Below, piece after piece: positions 8,754 through 17,930 of a DNA stretch of 64,000 nt; the stretch's first letter is position 1, and every line of letters begins with the position of its first letter. Source of the DNA: Gammaproteobacteria bacterium (GTDB taxonomy: Bacteria > Pseudomonadota > Gammaproteobacteria > Steroidobacterales > Foliamicaceae); assembly GCA_009845905.1 (NCBI GenBank), contig VXYS01000009.1:248001-312000 (forward strand). Reading direction: 5' to 3'. A model generated the notes under the pieces. That model did not search any database and was not told the origin of the DNA. It was given only the letters and a program-made list of their open reading frames with translations. Made by a program: the position numbers and the translations under genes.

Positions 8754-9567
8754 TCTCCTCCAACGGAACCTCCGTTGGTTCCCCGCGGCCCTTCGGCGGA
8801 ACGACCCAAGCCTGACCGTAGACCACCTCGATGCTGACGGCGACCATGCCGTCGGCGCCGCGTTGCGCTGCAAAGGCCTCCTCCACGACCCGCCGGCGCC
8901 GACGCCCGGCCAGGCCCGGAGAGCCGGGCATCATCGCCCCGCCGGCCCCGCAACGGCGCAGGTCGCCTTCCAGCGTGGCGTAGTCCGCGTACGGTACCGG
9001 AAACCGCTCGGCGCTCATGACCGGGTCGGCAAAACCGGCCTGCACCAAAGCGTCGCCCAGATGGTGCATGTCCAGAAGCGTTTCCGGATCGTCCTCCAGG
9101 CCTGCGCTGCTACGCGCACGGCGCAGTTCCCTGAGCGTGTCCGGGCCGAACATCGAGAAGAAAACCAGGCCGGGCGGTTCCAGCACCCGGCGAAACTCGG
9201 CCAGCGCCGCGCCTATGGAAGGACACCAGTGCAGGGCCAGGTTCGAGAACAGCAGTTGAGCGCAGCCGTCGGCCAGCGGGATCTGCTGCATGTCCCCGCA
9301 AATCCGCTCGCCGGTCCCGGCGCGCAGCATGCCGAGCGAGCTGTCCAGCGACAGCACCCGGGCCTCGGGAAAGCGCCGGGCCAATTGATCGCGCGCATCC
9401 CCGGCGCCGGCGCCGGCATCGACGATGCGGGCGGGGTCGATACGCACCCAGTCAAGCTGCTCCAGCATCCGGCGGCGTATCTCCGCGTGGAGGAAATCAT
9501 GCTCCGCAAAGCCTGCCGCGGCGCGGTCGAAGGCGCGCCGGACACGCCAGGGTTGAGGACGGGCCAT
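8722..9567 (-). CDS. bioC: BioC-like malonyl-ACP O-methyltransferase
   Basis: 281 residues. The N-terminus RRAFDRAAAGFAEHDFLHAEI matches the BioC family (usually 'FxRAAxxYdxhA.lQ'). SAM-binding motif I is IVDAGAGAGDARDQL, motif II is VLSLDSSLGML, and motif IV is LLFSNLALHWC ('SNLALQWC' in BioC). FFSMFGPDTLREL corresponds to the BioC 'FSTLxxGTLxEL' strand. It would methylate malonyl-ACP at the start of biotin synthesis. No other bio genes are in view, although birA lies 20 kb away, so a neighbouring ubiquinone- or small-molecule-methyltransferase role is not excluded. It overlaps modC convergently. Confidence 0.78.
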   Translation of the reverse strand: MARPQPWRVRRAFDRAAAGFAEHDFLHAEIRRRMLEQLDWVRIDPARIVDAGAGAGDARDQLARRFPEARVLSLDSSLGMLRAGTGERICGDMQQIPLADGCAQLLFSNLALHWCPSIGAALAEFRRVLEPPGLVFFSMFGPDTLRELRRARSSAGLEDDPETLLDMHHLGDALVQAGFADPVMSAERFPVPYADYATLEGDLRRCGAGGAMMPGSPGLAGRRRRRVVEEAFAAQRGADGMVAVSIEVVYGQAWVVPPKGRGEPTEVPLEEISLRSKAKRP

Positions 9568-9611
9568 TAAGCGGGCGCGCCTATGCCCGACAAGCCGGAG
9601 CGGCGGTTAAC

Positions 9612-11564
9612 ATGGCGCGCTGCGGAACGCGGGAAACAGACCGGATGAGCGCAGGCGACGCGGCGGAGGTAACACCCACCCGGGAGCGCGGGCAGTTCTC
9701 GCTTCTGCTCACGCGGCGGTTCGCGCCTTTCTTCTTCACCCAGGCGTTGGGCGCTTTCAACGACAACGTGTACCGCAACGCCGTGATCGTGCTGATCGTG
9801 TTCGGCGCCGGCGCGGCCAATGCCGACACGCTGGCCAACCTGGGCGCGGGCCTGTTCGCCTTGCCGTTTTTCCTGTTCTCGGCATGGGCCGGCGAACTCG
9901 CCGACCACGGCGACAAGGCGGCCCTGGCGCGCCGGATCAAGATCGCCGAGATCTGCATCATGCTGCTGGGCGGCCTCGCGGTGGCGTCCGGCTCGGTGTG
10001 GGCGGTGATGGCGGTGCTGTTCCTGATGGGCACGCAGTCCACCTTCTTCGGTCCGATCAAGTACGCCATCATCCCCCAGCACCTGAGACAGGCGGAACTG
10101 GTCGGCGGCAACGGACTGGTGCAGATGGGCACCTTCGTGGCCATTCCCGCCGGGCTCGTGCTCGGCGGCGCGCTGGCGGCGGCGGAACCGCAATCATCGC
10201 GGCCGCTGCTGATCGCAGTCACCGTCGTTGGGCTGGCGGTGGCAGGATACCTGGCCAGCCGCTTCATTCCGGCCGCGCCACCCGCCCAGGGCGCCGGCAG
10301 GATCTGCTGGAACCCCTTCACCGTCGTCGCCCGCATGGCGCGTGCTTCGGCCGCCAGGCGTTCGGTGCTGTTGTCGATACTGGGCATTTCCTGGTTCTGG
10401 CTGCTTGGGTCCGTGGTCCTCACACAGATGCCCAATTATGGCAAGGAGGTCCTCAACGCCAACGAAACGGTCACGACCTCGCTTATGGCCACGCTGGCGG
10501 TCGGCATCGGCGTGGGTTCCATGGTGTGCGAATGGCTGTCGGGACGCCGCGTGGAAATCGGCCTCACACCCATCGGCAGCCTCGGGTTGTCGGCCTGCGC
10601 TGCGCATTTCGCCCTGACCACGATGAGTCCGGTTACGCCGGCGGCGGGAATGGGGCAGTTTCTTGGCGCCGGCGGCTGGAACCCGGCGCTCGACCTGTTC
10701 CTTATCGGGTTCTTCGGCGGGCTTTACGCGGTCCCGATGTACTCGGTGATCCAGCAGCGCACGCGCCAGGAGACCCGCGCCCGGGTCATCGCGTTCAACA
10801 ACATAGTCAACGCGGTGTTCCTGGTGACCGGCGCGGGACTGAGCATCCTGGTGCTGGTCGTCATGGAAATGAGCATCCCGCAATTGTTCCTGGTGCTGGC
10901 GGTGGTCAACCTGGGCGTTTCGATGTTCGTCTTCTGGGAAGTCCCCGAATTCGTTGCCCGTTTCCTGATCTGGTGCCTGATGCGCAGCCTCTACCGTCTG
11001 CGCTTCCGCAATCTCGACCGCGTGCCCGAACGCGGCGCGGCGGTGCTGGTCTGCAACCACGTGAGCTATGTCGATGCGCTGCTGATCCTGGGCGTGCTTC
11101 GCCGGCCCGTGCGCTTCGTCATGATCAGGCGCATCTACGAAATGCCGCTGCTGAATTTCATCTTCCGCAGCGTGGACGCCGTTCCGATCACGGCGCGCAA
11201 GGACGATCCCGAGACCTACCGAAAGGCGTTCGACTCGCTGGCGCACGCGCTGCGCAACCGCGAGCTGGTGTGCATCTTCCCGGAAGGACACCTGACGCGC
11301 GACGGGAAGATGCACGAGTTCCGCCCCGGGGTGCTGAAACTGCTCGAACAGGTTCCCGTTCCGGTCATCCCGATGGCGCTGCGCGGTTTGTGGGGCAGCC
11401 TGTTCTCGCACCAGGGGCGCGGCGCGTTCCGCGGCGGTCTCAAGTGGCTGCGGGCGCCGGTGGAGCTGCGTGTGGGCAAGCCCATGGCGCCGGAAGGCAT
11501 CACGACCGACCAGTTGTACGCCGAGGTCGCCCGGCTTCGCGGCGCAGGAAAGGCAGGGGAATGA
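9612..11564 (+). CDS. MFS lysophospholipid transporter-acyltransferase fusion (LplT-PlsC type)
   Basis: 650 residues in two parts. Residues 1 to about 440 form a 12-segment MFS transporter starting TRRFAPFFFTQALGAFNDN, the signature of the LplT family that flips lysophospholipids inward. Residues about 450-650 form a PlsC-type glycerolipid acyltransferase with motif I NHVSYVDAL (H-x4-D), a substrate-binding segment with FIFRSVDAVPI, and motif III FPEGHLTRDG. The protein couples import of lysophospholipid to re-acylation at the membrane, resembling the LplT and Aas activities but without an acyl-ACP synthetase domain. A second possible start is ATG at 9645. The 3' end overlaps the convergent DUF1295 gene by 65 bp. 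Confidence 0.9.
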   Translation: MARCGTRETDRMSAGDAAEVTPTRERGQFSLLLTRRFAPFFFTQALGAFNDNVYRNAVIVLIVFGAGAANADTLANLGAGLFALPFFLFSAWAGELADHGDKAALARRIKIAEICIMLLGGLAVASGSVWAVMAVLFLMGTQSTFFGPIKYAIIPQHLRQAELVGGNGLVQMGTFVAIPAGLVLGGALAAAEPQSSRPLLIAVTVVGLAVAGYLASRFIPAAPPAQGAGRICWNPFTVVARMARASAARRSVLLSILGISWFWLLGSVVLTQMPNYGKEVLNANETVTTSLMATLAVGIGVGSMVCEWLSGRRVEIGLTPIGSLGLSACAAHFALTTMSPVTPAAGMGQFLGAGGWNPALDLFLIGFFGGLYAVPMYSVIQQRTRQETRARVIAFNNIVNAVFLVTGAGLSILVLVVMEMSIPQLFLVLAVVNLGVSMFVFWEVPEFVARFLIWCLMRSLYRLRFRNLDRVPERGAAVLVCNHVSYVDALLILGVLRRPVRFVMIRRIYEMPLLNFIFRSVDAVPITARKDDPETYRKAFDSLAHALRNRELVCIFPEGHLTRDGKMHEFRPGVLKLLEQVPVPVIPMALRGLWGSLFSHQGRGAFRGGLKWLRAPVELRVGKPMAPEGITTDQLYAEVARLRGAGKAGE

Positions 11565-12372
11565 GTCGGGGCGTGGTGGCCTGGTAGTCGCGGTAAGCGG
11601 GGTACTTCGCAAGCGTCAGCGATTCCGTAAGCTGGGTCGAGCTCTGGAAGAGCAGCGTCAGAACCACGAAGCCCAGGCCGGTCCAGTGGAGCCACACGCC
11701 GGAGGCGCCCACCGCAAACAGGTAGAACACCCACCACATGCCCATCTCGCAGAAGAAATTGGGGTGGCGGCAATAGGCCCACAGGCCGGTCGTGACGAAT
11801 GGCCGGGCCACATCCTCGCCCGCATCGATCTTCCGCTTCTTGTCACGCTGAAATCGCCACATCTGCTCGTCAGCCACCCATTCGCCGATGAAGAACACCA
11901 CGAAAAACGCACCGGCGATTCCATCCAGGAAAGTCATGGGCGTTTCCCGCCACAGCCAGGCCTGGTGCACGGGCGATGCGAACAACCACACGATGAGCAT
12001 CTGGCCCGGAGCGATAAACAGCAGGTTCAGCGCCTGAAATCCGACCGGTCCGATCTTCTCGTACACCGCCACCCAGCGGTAGTCTTCACCTCCCCTGGAG
12101 AAGCCGCCTTTGCGCGCGAAGTTGTGGGTCAGCCTCAGGCCCCACAGGGCGACCAGGACCGCCATGAGATTGAGGCGGGGCGAGGCGAAATCGGCGTCCG
12201 CCGCAACGACGAGGCAATAGACCGGCGGGCACAGCGGCCACAGCCGGTCGGCCCAGGAGTACTCGCGGGTGATTACCGAGGTGAGCCAGGCCATGATGGA
12301 GATCACGACGCAAAGATCGAGCGCCGTCCCGTACGGCGTGCCCGTGAGCGGGTGGTTGATGAAATTCAGCAT
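11500..12372 (-). CDS. DUF1295 family membrane protein (steroid 5-alpha-reductase-like fold)
   Basis: 290 residues with about seven membrane segments. The C-terminal third carries the family signature: FVTTGLWAYCRHPNFFCEMG followed by a hydrophobic stretch, SSTQLTESLTLAKYPAYRDYQATTPRLIP at the end. The RHPNF...E and YPxYxxYQ elements are shared with DUF1295, isoprenylcysteine methyltransferase and 5-alpha-reductase relatives. It probably reduces or methylates a membrane-soluble substrate; which one cannot be said. It ends 65 bp inside the opposite-strand acyltransferase gene. Confidence 0.85.
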   Translation of the reverse strand: MLNFINHPLTGTPYGTALDLCVVISIMAWLTSVITREYSWADRLWPLCPPVYCLVVAADADFASPRLNLMAVLVALWGLRLTHNFARKGGFSRGGEDYRWVAVYEKIGPVGFQALNLLFIAPGQMLIVWLFASPVHQAWLWRETPMTFLDGIAGAFFVVFFIGEWVADEQMWRFQRDKKRKIDAGEDVARPFVTTGLWAYCRHPNFFCEMGMWWVFYLFAVGASGVWLHWTGLGFVVLTLLFQSSTQLTESLTLAKYPAYRDYQATTPRLIPLPFLRREAGRPRRTTGRS

Positions 12373-12410
12373 GAGTCAGAAATAGGCGCGCTCACTTGCG
12401 TGGAACATCC

Positions 12411-12458
12411 CGGGAGCGAAGGCGTCTCGCCTTCGCGGAGGGCGGGACGCCCTCCCGC
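12411..12458. repeat. Double-hairpin palindromic repeat, copy B
   Basis: GCGAAGGCG-TCT-CGCCTTCGC (12416-12436) directly followed by GGAGGGCG-GGA-CGCCCTCC (12437-12455). This is the same layout, spacing and 3-nt loops as the copy inside modC, preceded by CCCGGGA. It fills much of the 94-bp gap between the SDR and DUF1295 genes, both on the minus strand. Confidence 0.85.
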
Positions 12459-12466
12459 CCAGGTGC

Positions 12467-13177
12467 TTACCAGGCGACTTCTTCTCCGAAACGGTTGATG
12501 AACTCGCCCGATCGGGAAGACTCGACCCGCTCGAACAGCTCCTGCTGCATGCGCACGCTCTCGACCGGGTCCACCGGCGCCTCCGGGCCGCCCAGGTCGG
12601 TGCGGCACCAGCCCGGCGCCATGGCGATGACCGTGATGTTCTGCCACTCGATCGCCATACCCTTGGTCAGCATGTTGAGCGCCGACTTGCTGCTGCGGTA
12701 GGCGTAGGCATGTCCCATGGAGTTGTTGGCGATCGATCCCATGTCGCTGGACATGTTCACCAGGAGCGGATTGGCGGCGGCCTCCAGGTGCGGCTTGAAA
12801 CAGACCGCCACCTTGAACGCCGCCATGACGTTGATTTCGTGCATTTCGCGCCACAGCTCGTAGTCCATGCTTTCCAGCGACTGATAATGCATGCCCTCGA
12901 ATGCCGACTTCGGCCCGTAGGTGCCGGCATTGTTCAACAGAATGTCCAGCGAGTCGCCCGCCAGTTCCCCGGCCAATGCCTCAATGCGCTCGTGGTCGGT
13001 GACATCCAGGGTTACCGTGCGCAGCGATCGGGAACCGTTTGATTCGAGCTCCTTGAGTCCGGGCGACGCTTCCGGGTTGCGGGCGGTGGCAATCACTTCC
13101 CAGTCCTTGGCCAGGTACTGCCTGGCGTGCTCCAGGCCCAGACCGCGCGAGGCGCCCGTAATCAGGATGCGTGGCAT
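12467..13177 (-). CDS. Short-chain dehydrogenase/reductase
   Basis: 236 residues. Classical SDR features are the nucleotide-binding TGASRGLGLEHAR (about 7-19), NNAGTYG (NNAG motif), and the active-site pair YRSSKSALN (Y-x3-K), with a conserved serine in VNMSSDMGS. It reduces or oxidises a small alcohol/carbonyl with NAD(P)H. An AGGA ribosome site precedes the ATG at 13177. It is divergent from comF, 41 bp away. Substrate unknown. Confidence 0.92.
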   Translation of the reverse strand: MPRILITGASRGLGLEHARQYLAKDWEVIATARNPEASPGLKELESNGSRSLRTVTLDVTDHERIEALAGELAGDSLDILLNNAGTYGPKSAFEGMHYQSLESMDYELWREMHEINVMAAFKVAVCFKPHLEAAANPLLVNMSSDMGSIANNSMGHAYAYRSSKSALNMLTKGMAIEWQNITVIAMAPGWCRTDLGGPEAPVDPVESVRMQQELFERVESSRSGEFINRFGEEVAW

Positions 13178-13218
13178 AGAGATTCCTGTATTTCCCTGGC
13201 AGGGTTAGCATAACCGCA

Positions 13219-13926
13219 ATGACTCCGGGAAACACTGGCCTGGCGCGCTTCCTTCTGCCCTGGCGTTGCGCGCTCTGCGCCGGTGTGGCGCGCGACGGTC
13301 GGGGATTGTGCGACGCATGCGCCGAGGACCTTCCCCGTGCCGACCAGGCTTGCCCCCGATGCGGAATCCGCGTGTCCGGGACCGCTGTCACGGGCACTTG
13401 CATGCGTTGTTCGTTCCGGCCTCCGGGCTTTCACCGAATGGTTGCTCCGCTTGCCTACGACTATCCGGTGGACCGACTGCTCCTCGGGCTGAAATTCGGC
13501 CGCCGGATGCACCTGGCGCGGGCGCTCGGCCAGGCCATTGCCGAGGGCGTTCGCTCGCAAGTCGAGCGGGGCGTACTGGAAGTGCCCGAAGCGCTGGCTC
13601 CCGTTCCACTGCATCCGCGCCGGCTGGCGAAGCGTGGTTTCAATCAGGCGGAGGAAATCGCCCGCCTCATCGCGCGCGAAATCGGCGTGCCGATGCTGCC
13701 GGACCTCTGCCGCCGGGTCCGGCACACGCGCATGCAGAGCCGCCTGAGCGACGAGGAACGCCGCCTGAACGTCGCGGGAGCATTTGCATGCGCGCAGTCG
13801 CCGCTCCGGCCGGCGATAGTGGACGACGTGGTGACGACGGGGGCAACGGCCGACGCTATGGCGGCGGCGCTTATCGCCGCCGGCGCCGAGCATGTGCAGG
13901 TATGGGCGGCGGCCAGGGCCGCGTGA
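13219..13926 (+). CDS. comF: ComF family phosphoribosyltransferase-like protein
   Basis: 235 residues. The N-terminus has a zinc-finger-like set of cysteine pairs (CALCAG, CDAC, CPRCG, CMRC), then LAPVPLHPRRLAKRGFNQAEEIAR, the ComF hallmark, and the PRPP-binding loop AIVDDVVTTGATADAM. ComF proteins are needed for natural DNA uptake in several bacteria; family members such as GntX have other assigned roles. I infer a possible competence function, but no other competence genes are in this window. Confidence 0.92.
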   Translation: MTPGNTGLARFLLPWRCALCAGVARDGRGLCDACAEDLPRADQACPRCGIRVSGTAVTGTCMRCSFRPPGFHRMVAPLAYDYPVDRLLLGLKFGRRMHLARALGQAIAEGVRSQVERGVLEVPEALAPVPLHPRRLAKRGFNQAEEIARLIAREIGVPMLPDLCRRVRHTRMQSRLSDEERRLNVAGAFACAQSPLRPAIVDDVVTTGATADAMAAALIAAGAEHVQVWAAARAA

Positions 13927-14055
13927 CAACCTTGTCCGGATCCGGGCGCTGAACCGCGCGGGAAGGGCGCGCGCATACTACTCTTTCCGGCGGGCCGACG
14001 GCGGCGAAAAAAGTGGTGAAATAGGCGGCCAGGAACGAACACGAAGAGATGTGAG

Positions 14056-17000
14056 ATGAGCAGCGCACTGAATCGAATCGACAAACACAAGTTTGCGCCG
14101 GAAATTCCGCTCGTGAGGCGGCTGGCGAAAGAATTCACGCTCGACGAAGCCACGCGCCGGTCCATCGTCGAACAGGCCGCCGAACTGGTGCGCCGGGTGC
14201 GCACTTCGCCGAAAGGCCCCACCATGCTGGACGCCTTCCTCAACGAGTTCGGGCTGCACAACGACGAGGGCGTGGCGCTGATGTGTCTGGCCGAGTCCCT
14301 GCTGCGGGTGCCCGACCCGCAGACCGCCGACGAACTCATCGCCGACAAGCTGGGTCCGGCGCACTGGGACGAGCACCTGGGTCATTCGAGTTCATTGCTG
14401 GTGAACGCCTCCACCTGGGCGCTGATGCTCACCGGCCGGGCGGTGTCCATGCGCCGCTTCGAGGGCCAGTCCGGCGGCGCAGTGCTGCAGTCGCTGGCGG
14501 GTCGCCTCGGCGAACCGGTCATCCGCGGGGCCGTACGGCAGGCCATGAGCATTCTCGGCCAGGAATTCGTGATGGGCGAGACCATGGAGGAAGCCGTAAA
14601 GCGCGCCTACAGGCTGGACGATAGCGTCGAGTATTCGTTCGACATCCTGGGCGAAGGCGCGCGCACGGCCGGGGTCGCCGACGACTATTTCCAGGCCTAT
14701 TGCAAGGCGATTCCGATGGTGGGGGAACGGCAGCCGGACAAGCCGGCGCGCCGCTGCGGCATGTCCATCAAGCTCACCGCGCTGCACCCGCGCTACGACG
14801 CCAGGCAGTCCGCAAGGGTTCACCAAGAGATGTATCCGCGGCTGCTCAGGCTGTGCGAGCTCGCCCGCGAGCACGACATCCCGCTGTGCCTGGACGCCGA
14901 AGAGGCCGACCGGCTGATCCTGTCGCTGGAGCTGACCGAGCGCCTGTGCGCGGAGCCCTCGTTGCGCGGCTGGAACGGCCTGGGACTGGCTGTGCAGGGC
15001 TACGGCAAGCGCGCCAAGCGGGTGATCCGATGGCTGAGCGAACTGGCGCAGGCCACCCGGCGGCAGATTTCCGTTCGGCTGGTCAAGGGCGCCTACTGGG
15101 ACGCGGAGATCAAACGCGCCCAGATCGCCGGCATGCCCGACTACCCGGTGTTCACGGCCAAGGACAACACCGACACGTCCTACCTATCCTGCGCCGAGGC
15201 CATGCTGGCCGAGCGCCCGCACCTGTTCTGCGCCTTCGCCACGCACAATGCCCACACGCTGACGACGGTGCTCGCGCTTACGGACGAAGACCGCTCGAAC
15301 ATGGAACTGCAGCGTATTCACGGCATGGGCGAGCGCCTGCACGAAACCGCGCGCGAGATGTTCGACGACTTCCCGCCGGTTCGTGTCTATGCGCCGGCCG
15401 GCCTCTACGAGGACCTGCTCGCCTACCTGGTCCGGCGGCTGCTGGAGAACGGCGCCAACTCCAGCTTCGTCAACCGGCTCTACGACGAGGAGCTTGCGCC
15501 CGAGGCGATCGTGTCCGACCCGATCGAGATCTCGCTGGCCCGGACCTCTTCGACACTACCCACACCCGAGCTGCTGTACGGACCGGACCGCCCCAACTCG
15601 GCCGGTTGCGACCTGGCCTCGCAAACCGCGCTGGGACGTTTTTCAGCGCTCCTTTCGGAACGGGCCGACATGCCTGAGCCGCAAGCCGCGGACCCGGCTT
15701 CCGGTGAGATCGACGCCTGGGTCAAGACTGCAGCCGAAGCCCAGCCGGCCTGGAACGCGCTCGGCGGACGGCGGCGCGCCAACGTATTGAGGACGGCGGC
15801 GGATGCGCTGGAAGAAGGGCGTAACGAGTTCTTCCGCGTGCTGGCCGGCGAGGCCGGCAAGACGGTGGACGATGCGGTGGCCGAAGTGCGCGAGGCGGTG
15901 GATTTCATGCGCTACTACGCCCGCCAGGCGGAACGGGATTTTGAATCGCCCATGGCCCAGGACGGGCCCACCGGAGAGTCCAACGACCTGAGCCTGCACG
16001 GACGCGGCGTGTTCGTGTGCATCAGCCCCTGGAACTTTCCGCTGGCGATCTTCCTGGGCCAGGTGTCCGCCGCCCTGCTGGCCGGCAACGCCGTGCTGGC
16101 CAAGCCCGCCGAGCAGACCCCGCGCATCGCGAAGTTGGCCGTGGACCTGCTGCACAGCACCGGCGTCCCTGCGGACGTGCTGCGACTGGTCGCCGGCGCC
16201 GGGGACGTGGGCGCGGCGCTGGTCAATCACCCGAGAATCGCCGGCGTGGCGTTTACCGGAGGCACGGACACCGCGGCGCGCATTCAGTCCGCGTTGGCCG
16301 GCAAGTCCAACCGTCCCATCGTGCCGTTCATCGCCGAGACCGGCGGTCAGAACGTGATGGTCGCGGACTCGTCGGCCCTTATCGAACAGACCACCGACGA
16401 CGCCATACGCTCGGCGTTCCTGAGCGCCGGCCAGCGCTGCTCCGCCCTGCGGGTGCTGTGCGTGCAGGACGAGGTGGCCGACACGCTGCTGGAATCGATC
16501 CGCGGCGCAGCGACCGAACTGACGATCGGCGACCCGCACGACCCTTCAACGGACATCGGCCCCATCATCGACCAGCCTTCCCTGGACCGGATCCAGGCGC
16601 ACATCGAGCGCATGCGCTCGCTGGGCTGCGAAGTCTGGACCGGCGGCCGGCTCAACGAATCGCTGGAAGGCCCGTACATCCGACCGCACATCATCGAACT
16701 GGAAAGCCTGGCGCAGCTTGAGGGCGAGTGTTTCGGCCCGGTCATGCACGTATTGCGCTTCGACGCCGCCGACCTGGCAGGGTTGGTGGACTCGATCAAC
16801 CGCCTCGAATTCGGACTGACCCTGGGCGTGCAGAGCCGCATCGACGCCCGCGTGAACGAGGTCATCGCGCGTGCGCGCGTCGGAAACATATATGTAAACC
16901 GCGACATGGTCGGCGCCGTGGTAGGCGTGCAACCCTTCGGCGGCATGGGCCTGTCCGGCACCGGGCCCAAGGCCGGCGGCCCCCACTACCTGCACCGCTT

Positions 17001-17091
17001 CGCCGTCGAAAAAACCATCACCATCAACACCACCGCCAAAGGCGGCAACGTCGAACTCCTCCGCTCCGTAGCCATTGATGCCCCGACCTGA
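14056..17091 (+). CDS. putA: Bifunctional proline dehydrogenase / delta-1-pyrroline-5-carboxylate dehydrogenase
   Basis: 1011 residues. The proline dehydrogenase barrel spans roughly residues 130-460 (YSFDILGEGARTA, SIKLTALHPRYDA, VRLVKGAYWDAEIKRAQ, FATHNAHT). The aldehyde dehydrogenase half spans roughly 530-980, with SPWNFPLAIFLGQ, FTGGTDTAARIQ, general base Glu in IAETGGQN and the nucleophile Cys in SAGQRCSAL (about 795). The two activities oxidise proline to glutamate with FAD then NAD+, at the membrane. The protein starts MSSALNRIDKHKF and lacks the N-terminal ribbon-helix-helix DNA-binding domain of E. coli PutA, so it should be an enzyme only, not an autorepressor. Confidence 0.97.
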   Translation: MSSALNRIDKHKFAPEIPLVRRLAKEFTLDEATRRSIVEQAAELVRRVRTSPKGPTMLDAFLNEFGLHNDEGVALMCLAESLLRVPDPQTADELIADKLGPAHWDEHLGHSSSLLVNASTWALMLTGRAVSMRRFEGQSGGAVLQSLAGRLGEPVIRGAVRQAMSILGQEFVMGETMEEAVKRAYRLDDSVEYSFDILGEGARTAGVADDYFQAYCKAIPMVGERQPDKPARRCGMSIKLTALHPRYDARQSARVHQEMYPRLLRLCELAREHDIPLCLDAEEADRLILSLELTERLCAEPSLRGWNGLGLAVQGYGKRAKRVIRWLSELAQATRRQISVRLVKGAYWDAEIKRAQIAGMPDYPVFTAKDNTDTSYLSCAEAMLAERPHLFCAFATHNAHTLTTVLALTDEDRSNMELQRIHGMGERLHETAREMFDDFPPVRVYAPAGLYEDLLAYLVRRLLENGANSSFVNRLYDEELAPEAIVSDPIEISLARTSSTLPTPELLYGPDRPNSAGCDLASQTALGRFSALLSERADMPEPQAADPASGEIDAWVKTAAEAQPAWNALGGRRRANVLRTAADALEEGRNEFFRVLAGEAGKTVDDAVAEVREAVDFMRYYARQAERDFESPMAQDGPTGESNDLSLHGRGVFVCISPWNFPLAIFLGQVSAALLAGNAVLAKPAEQTPRIAKLAVDLLHSTGVPADVLRLVAGAGDVGAALVNHPRIAGVAFTGGTDTAARIQSALAGKSNRPIVPFIAETGGQNVMVADSSALIEQTTDDAIRSAFLSAGQRCSALRVLCVQDEVADTLLESIRGAATELTIGDPHDPSTDIGPIIDQPSLDRIQAHIERMRSLGCEVWTGGRLNESLEGPYIRPHIIELESLAQLEGECFGPVMHVLRFDAADLAGLVDSINRLEFGLTLGVQSRIDARVNEVIARARVGNIYVNRDMVGAVVGVQPFGGMGLSGTGPKAGGPHYLHRFAVEKTITINTTAKGGNVELLRSVAIDAPT

Positions 17092-17197
17092 GTCGCGACG
17101 CAAAAAGCAGCGCGGTTGCAACCCGTTGCCCACGGTGCGGAAATAGGCACGCTTGAGCTTCAATTTCGACCAGGCCGCCACACCTCCCAGCGTTACA

Positions 17198-17461
17198 ATG
17201 CGCGACATGGCTGCCGCCGCTTTCGATACCTTTCAAGCTGCGCGAGCGCTCGAATCCGCGGGCGTGGAGCGCGCCCAGGCGGAAGCCATCGCCGAAGCAA
17301 TACAGCAGCGCCAAGACTCCGCAACGAAATCAGATCTCGCGAAGCTGGGTAGCGAACTGCGCGCCGAAATGGCCGCGCTCGAAACGCGCCTGACCAATCA
17401 CTTTTACGCTGCCACCGTCGGACTGGCCGCGACCGTTGCGGCATTTGGCCTGTTCACGTAG
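17198..17461 (+). CDS. DUF1640/CCDC90-like small coiled-coil protein
   Basis: 87 residues: AAFDTFQAARALESAGVERAQAEAIAEAI, then an ATKSDLAKLGSELRAEMAALETRLT coiled-coil segment and a C-terminal hydrophobic segment (FYAATVGLAATVAAFGLF). This is the layout of the DUF1640 family (bacterial relatives of mitochondrial CCDC90/MCUR1). A tail-anchored coiled coil is likely; function unknown. Starts at 17198 (ATG) or 17207 (ATG); an in-frame ATG at 17153 exists but adds non-conserved residues. It is convergent with the next small gene, 9 bp away. Confidence 0.72.
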   Translation: MRDMAAAAFDTFQAARALESAGVERAQAEAIAEAIQQRQDSATKSDLAKLGSELRAEMAALETRLTNHFYAATVGLAATVAAFGLFT

Positions 17462-17470
17462 CTCCGCCGT

Positions 17471-17698
17471 TCAAGCTTCCGACAGTTCGATAACTTCCAG
17501 GCTGTCTTCCATTCGCTGCAGTCCGCAGCGCAACGAGCGCACCTGACTGTCAAGCTTGTCCAGCTCGTCGCGGAAATCCTCCACGAGCTGGCCCAGCATT
17601 TCGGGATCAGGTTGCAGTTCCTTGCGTTCCGTATAGAACGTCTTCTTCGTATCGTCCAGCTGCATCCCGATATGCTGCAAAGTAAGTTGAATCTCCAT
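17471..17698 (-). CDS. Small hypothetical coiled-coil protein
   Basis: 75 residues from MEIQLTLQHIGMQLDD. A strong Shine-Dalgarno (GAGGAGGGAAC) sits about 10 nt before the ATG at 17698 and fixes this start. The sequence is charged, rich in Leu, Glu and Asp, and predicted helical (LGQLVEDFRDELDKLDSQVR). I do not recognise the family. Its 3' end faces that of the DUF1640-like gene. Confidence 0.6.
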   Translation of the reverse strand: MEIQLTLQHIGMQLDDTKKTFYTERKELQPDPEMLGQLVEDFRDELDKLDSQVRSLRCGLQRMEDSLEVIELSEA

Positions 17699-17930
17699 CT
17701 CTTGTTCCCTCCTCGGAACTTCCTCACCGCCCGGATGGCGGATCTCCATTCAAGATAAATTCTCGGCGAAAGCGCGCTGTTGAACAAGCAGGCGCGCATG
17801 GCCAACAGTTGTCGCTGCATGCTATTGTCAGGAAACGCCGTGCGTGTCGCCTGCGGTTACTGCAGGCTTCTTGTAAGCGGCTTTAGACCAACAGCAAGAA
17901 TCAAGAACAAGCCTTTTCATCCGGCGAAAG

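Noticed and set aside
17849-17867. Small hairpin GCCTGC/GCAGGC upstream of the methyltransferase-HNH gene.
   Set aside because: Only 6 bp with a 7-nt loop and no T-run or link to the other repeats; expected by chance at this GC content.
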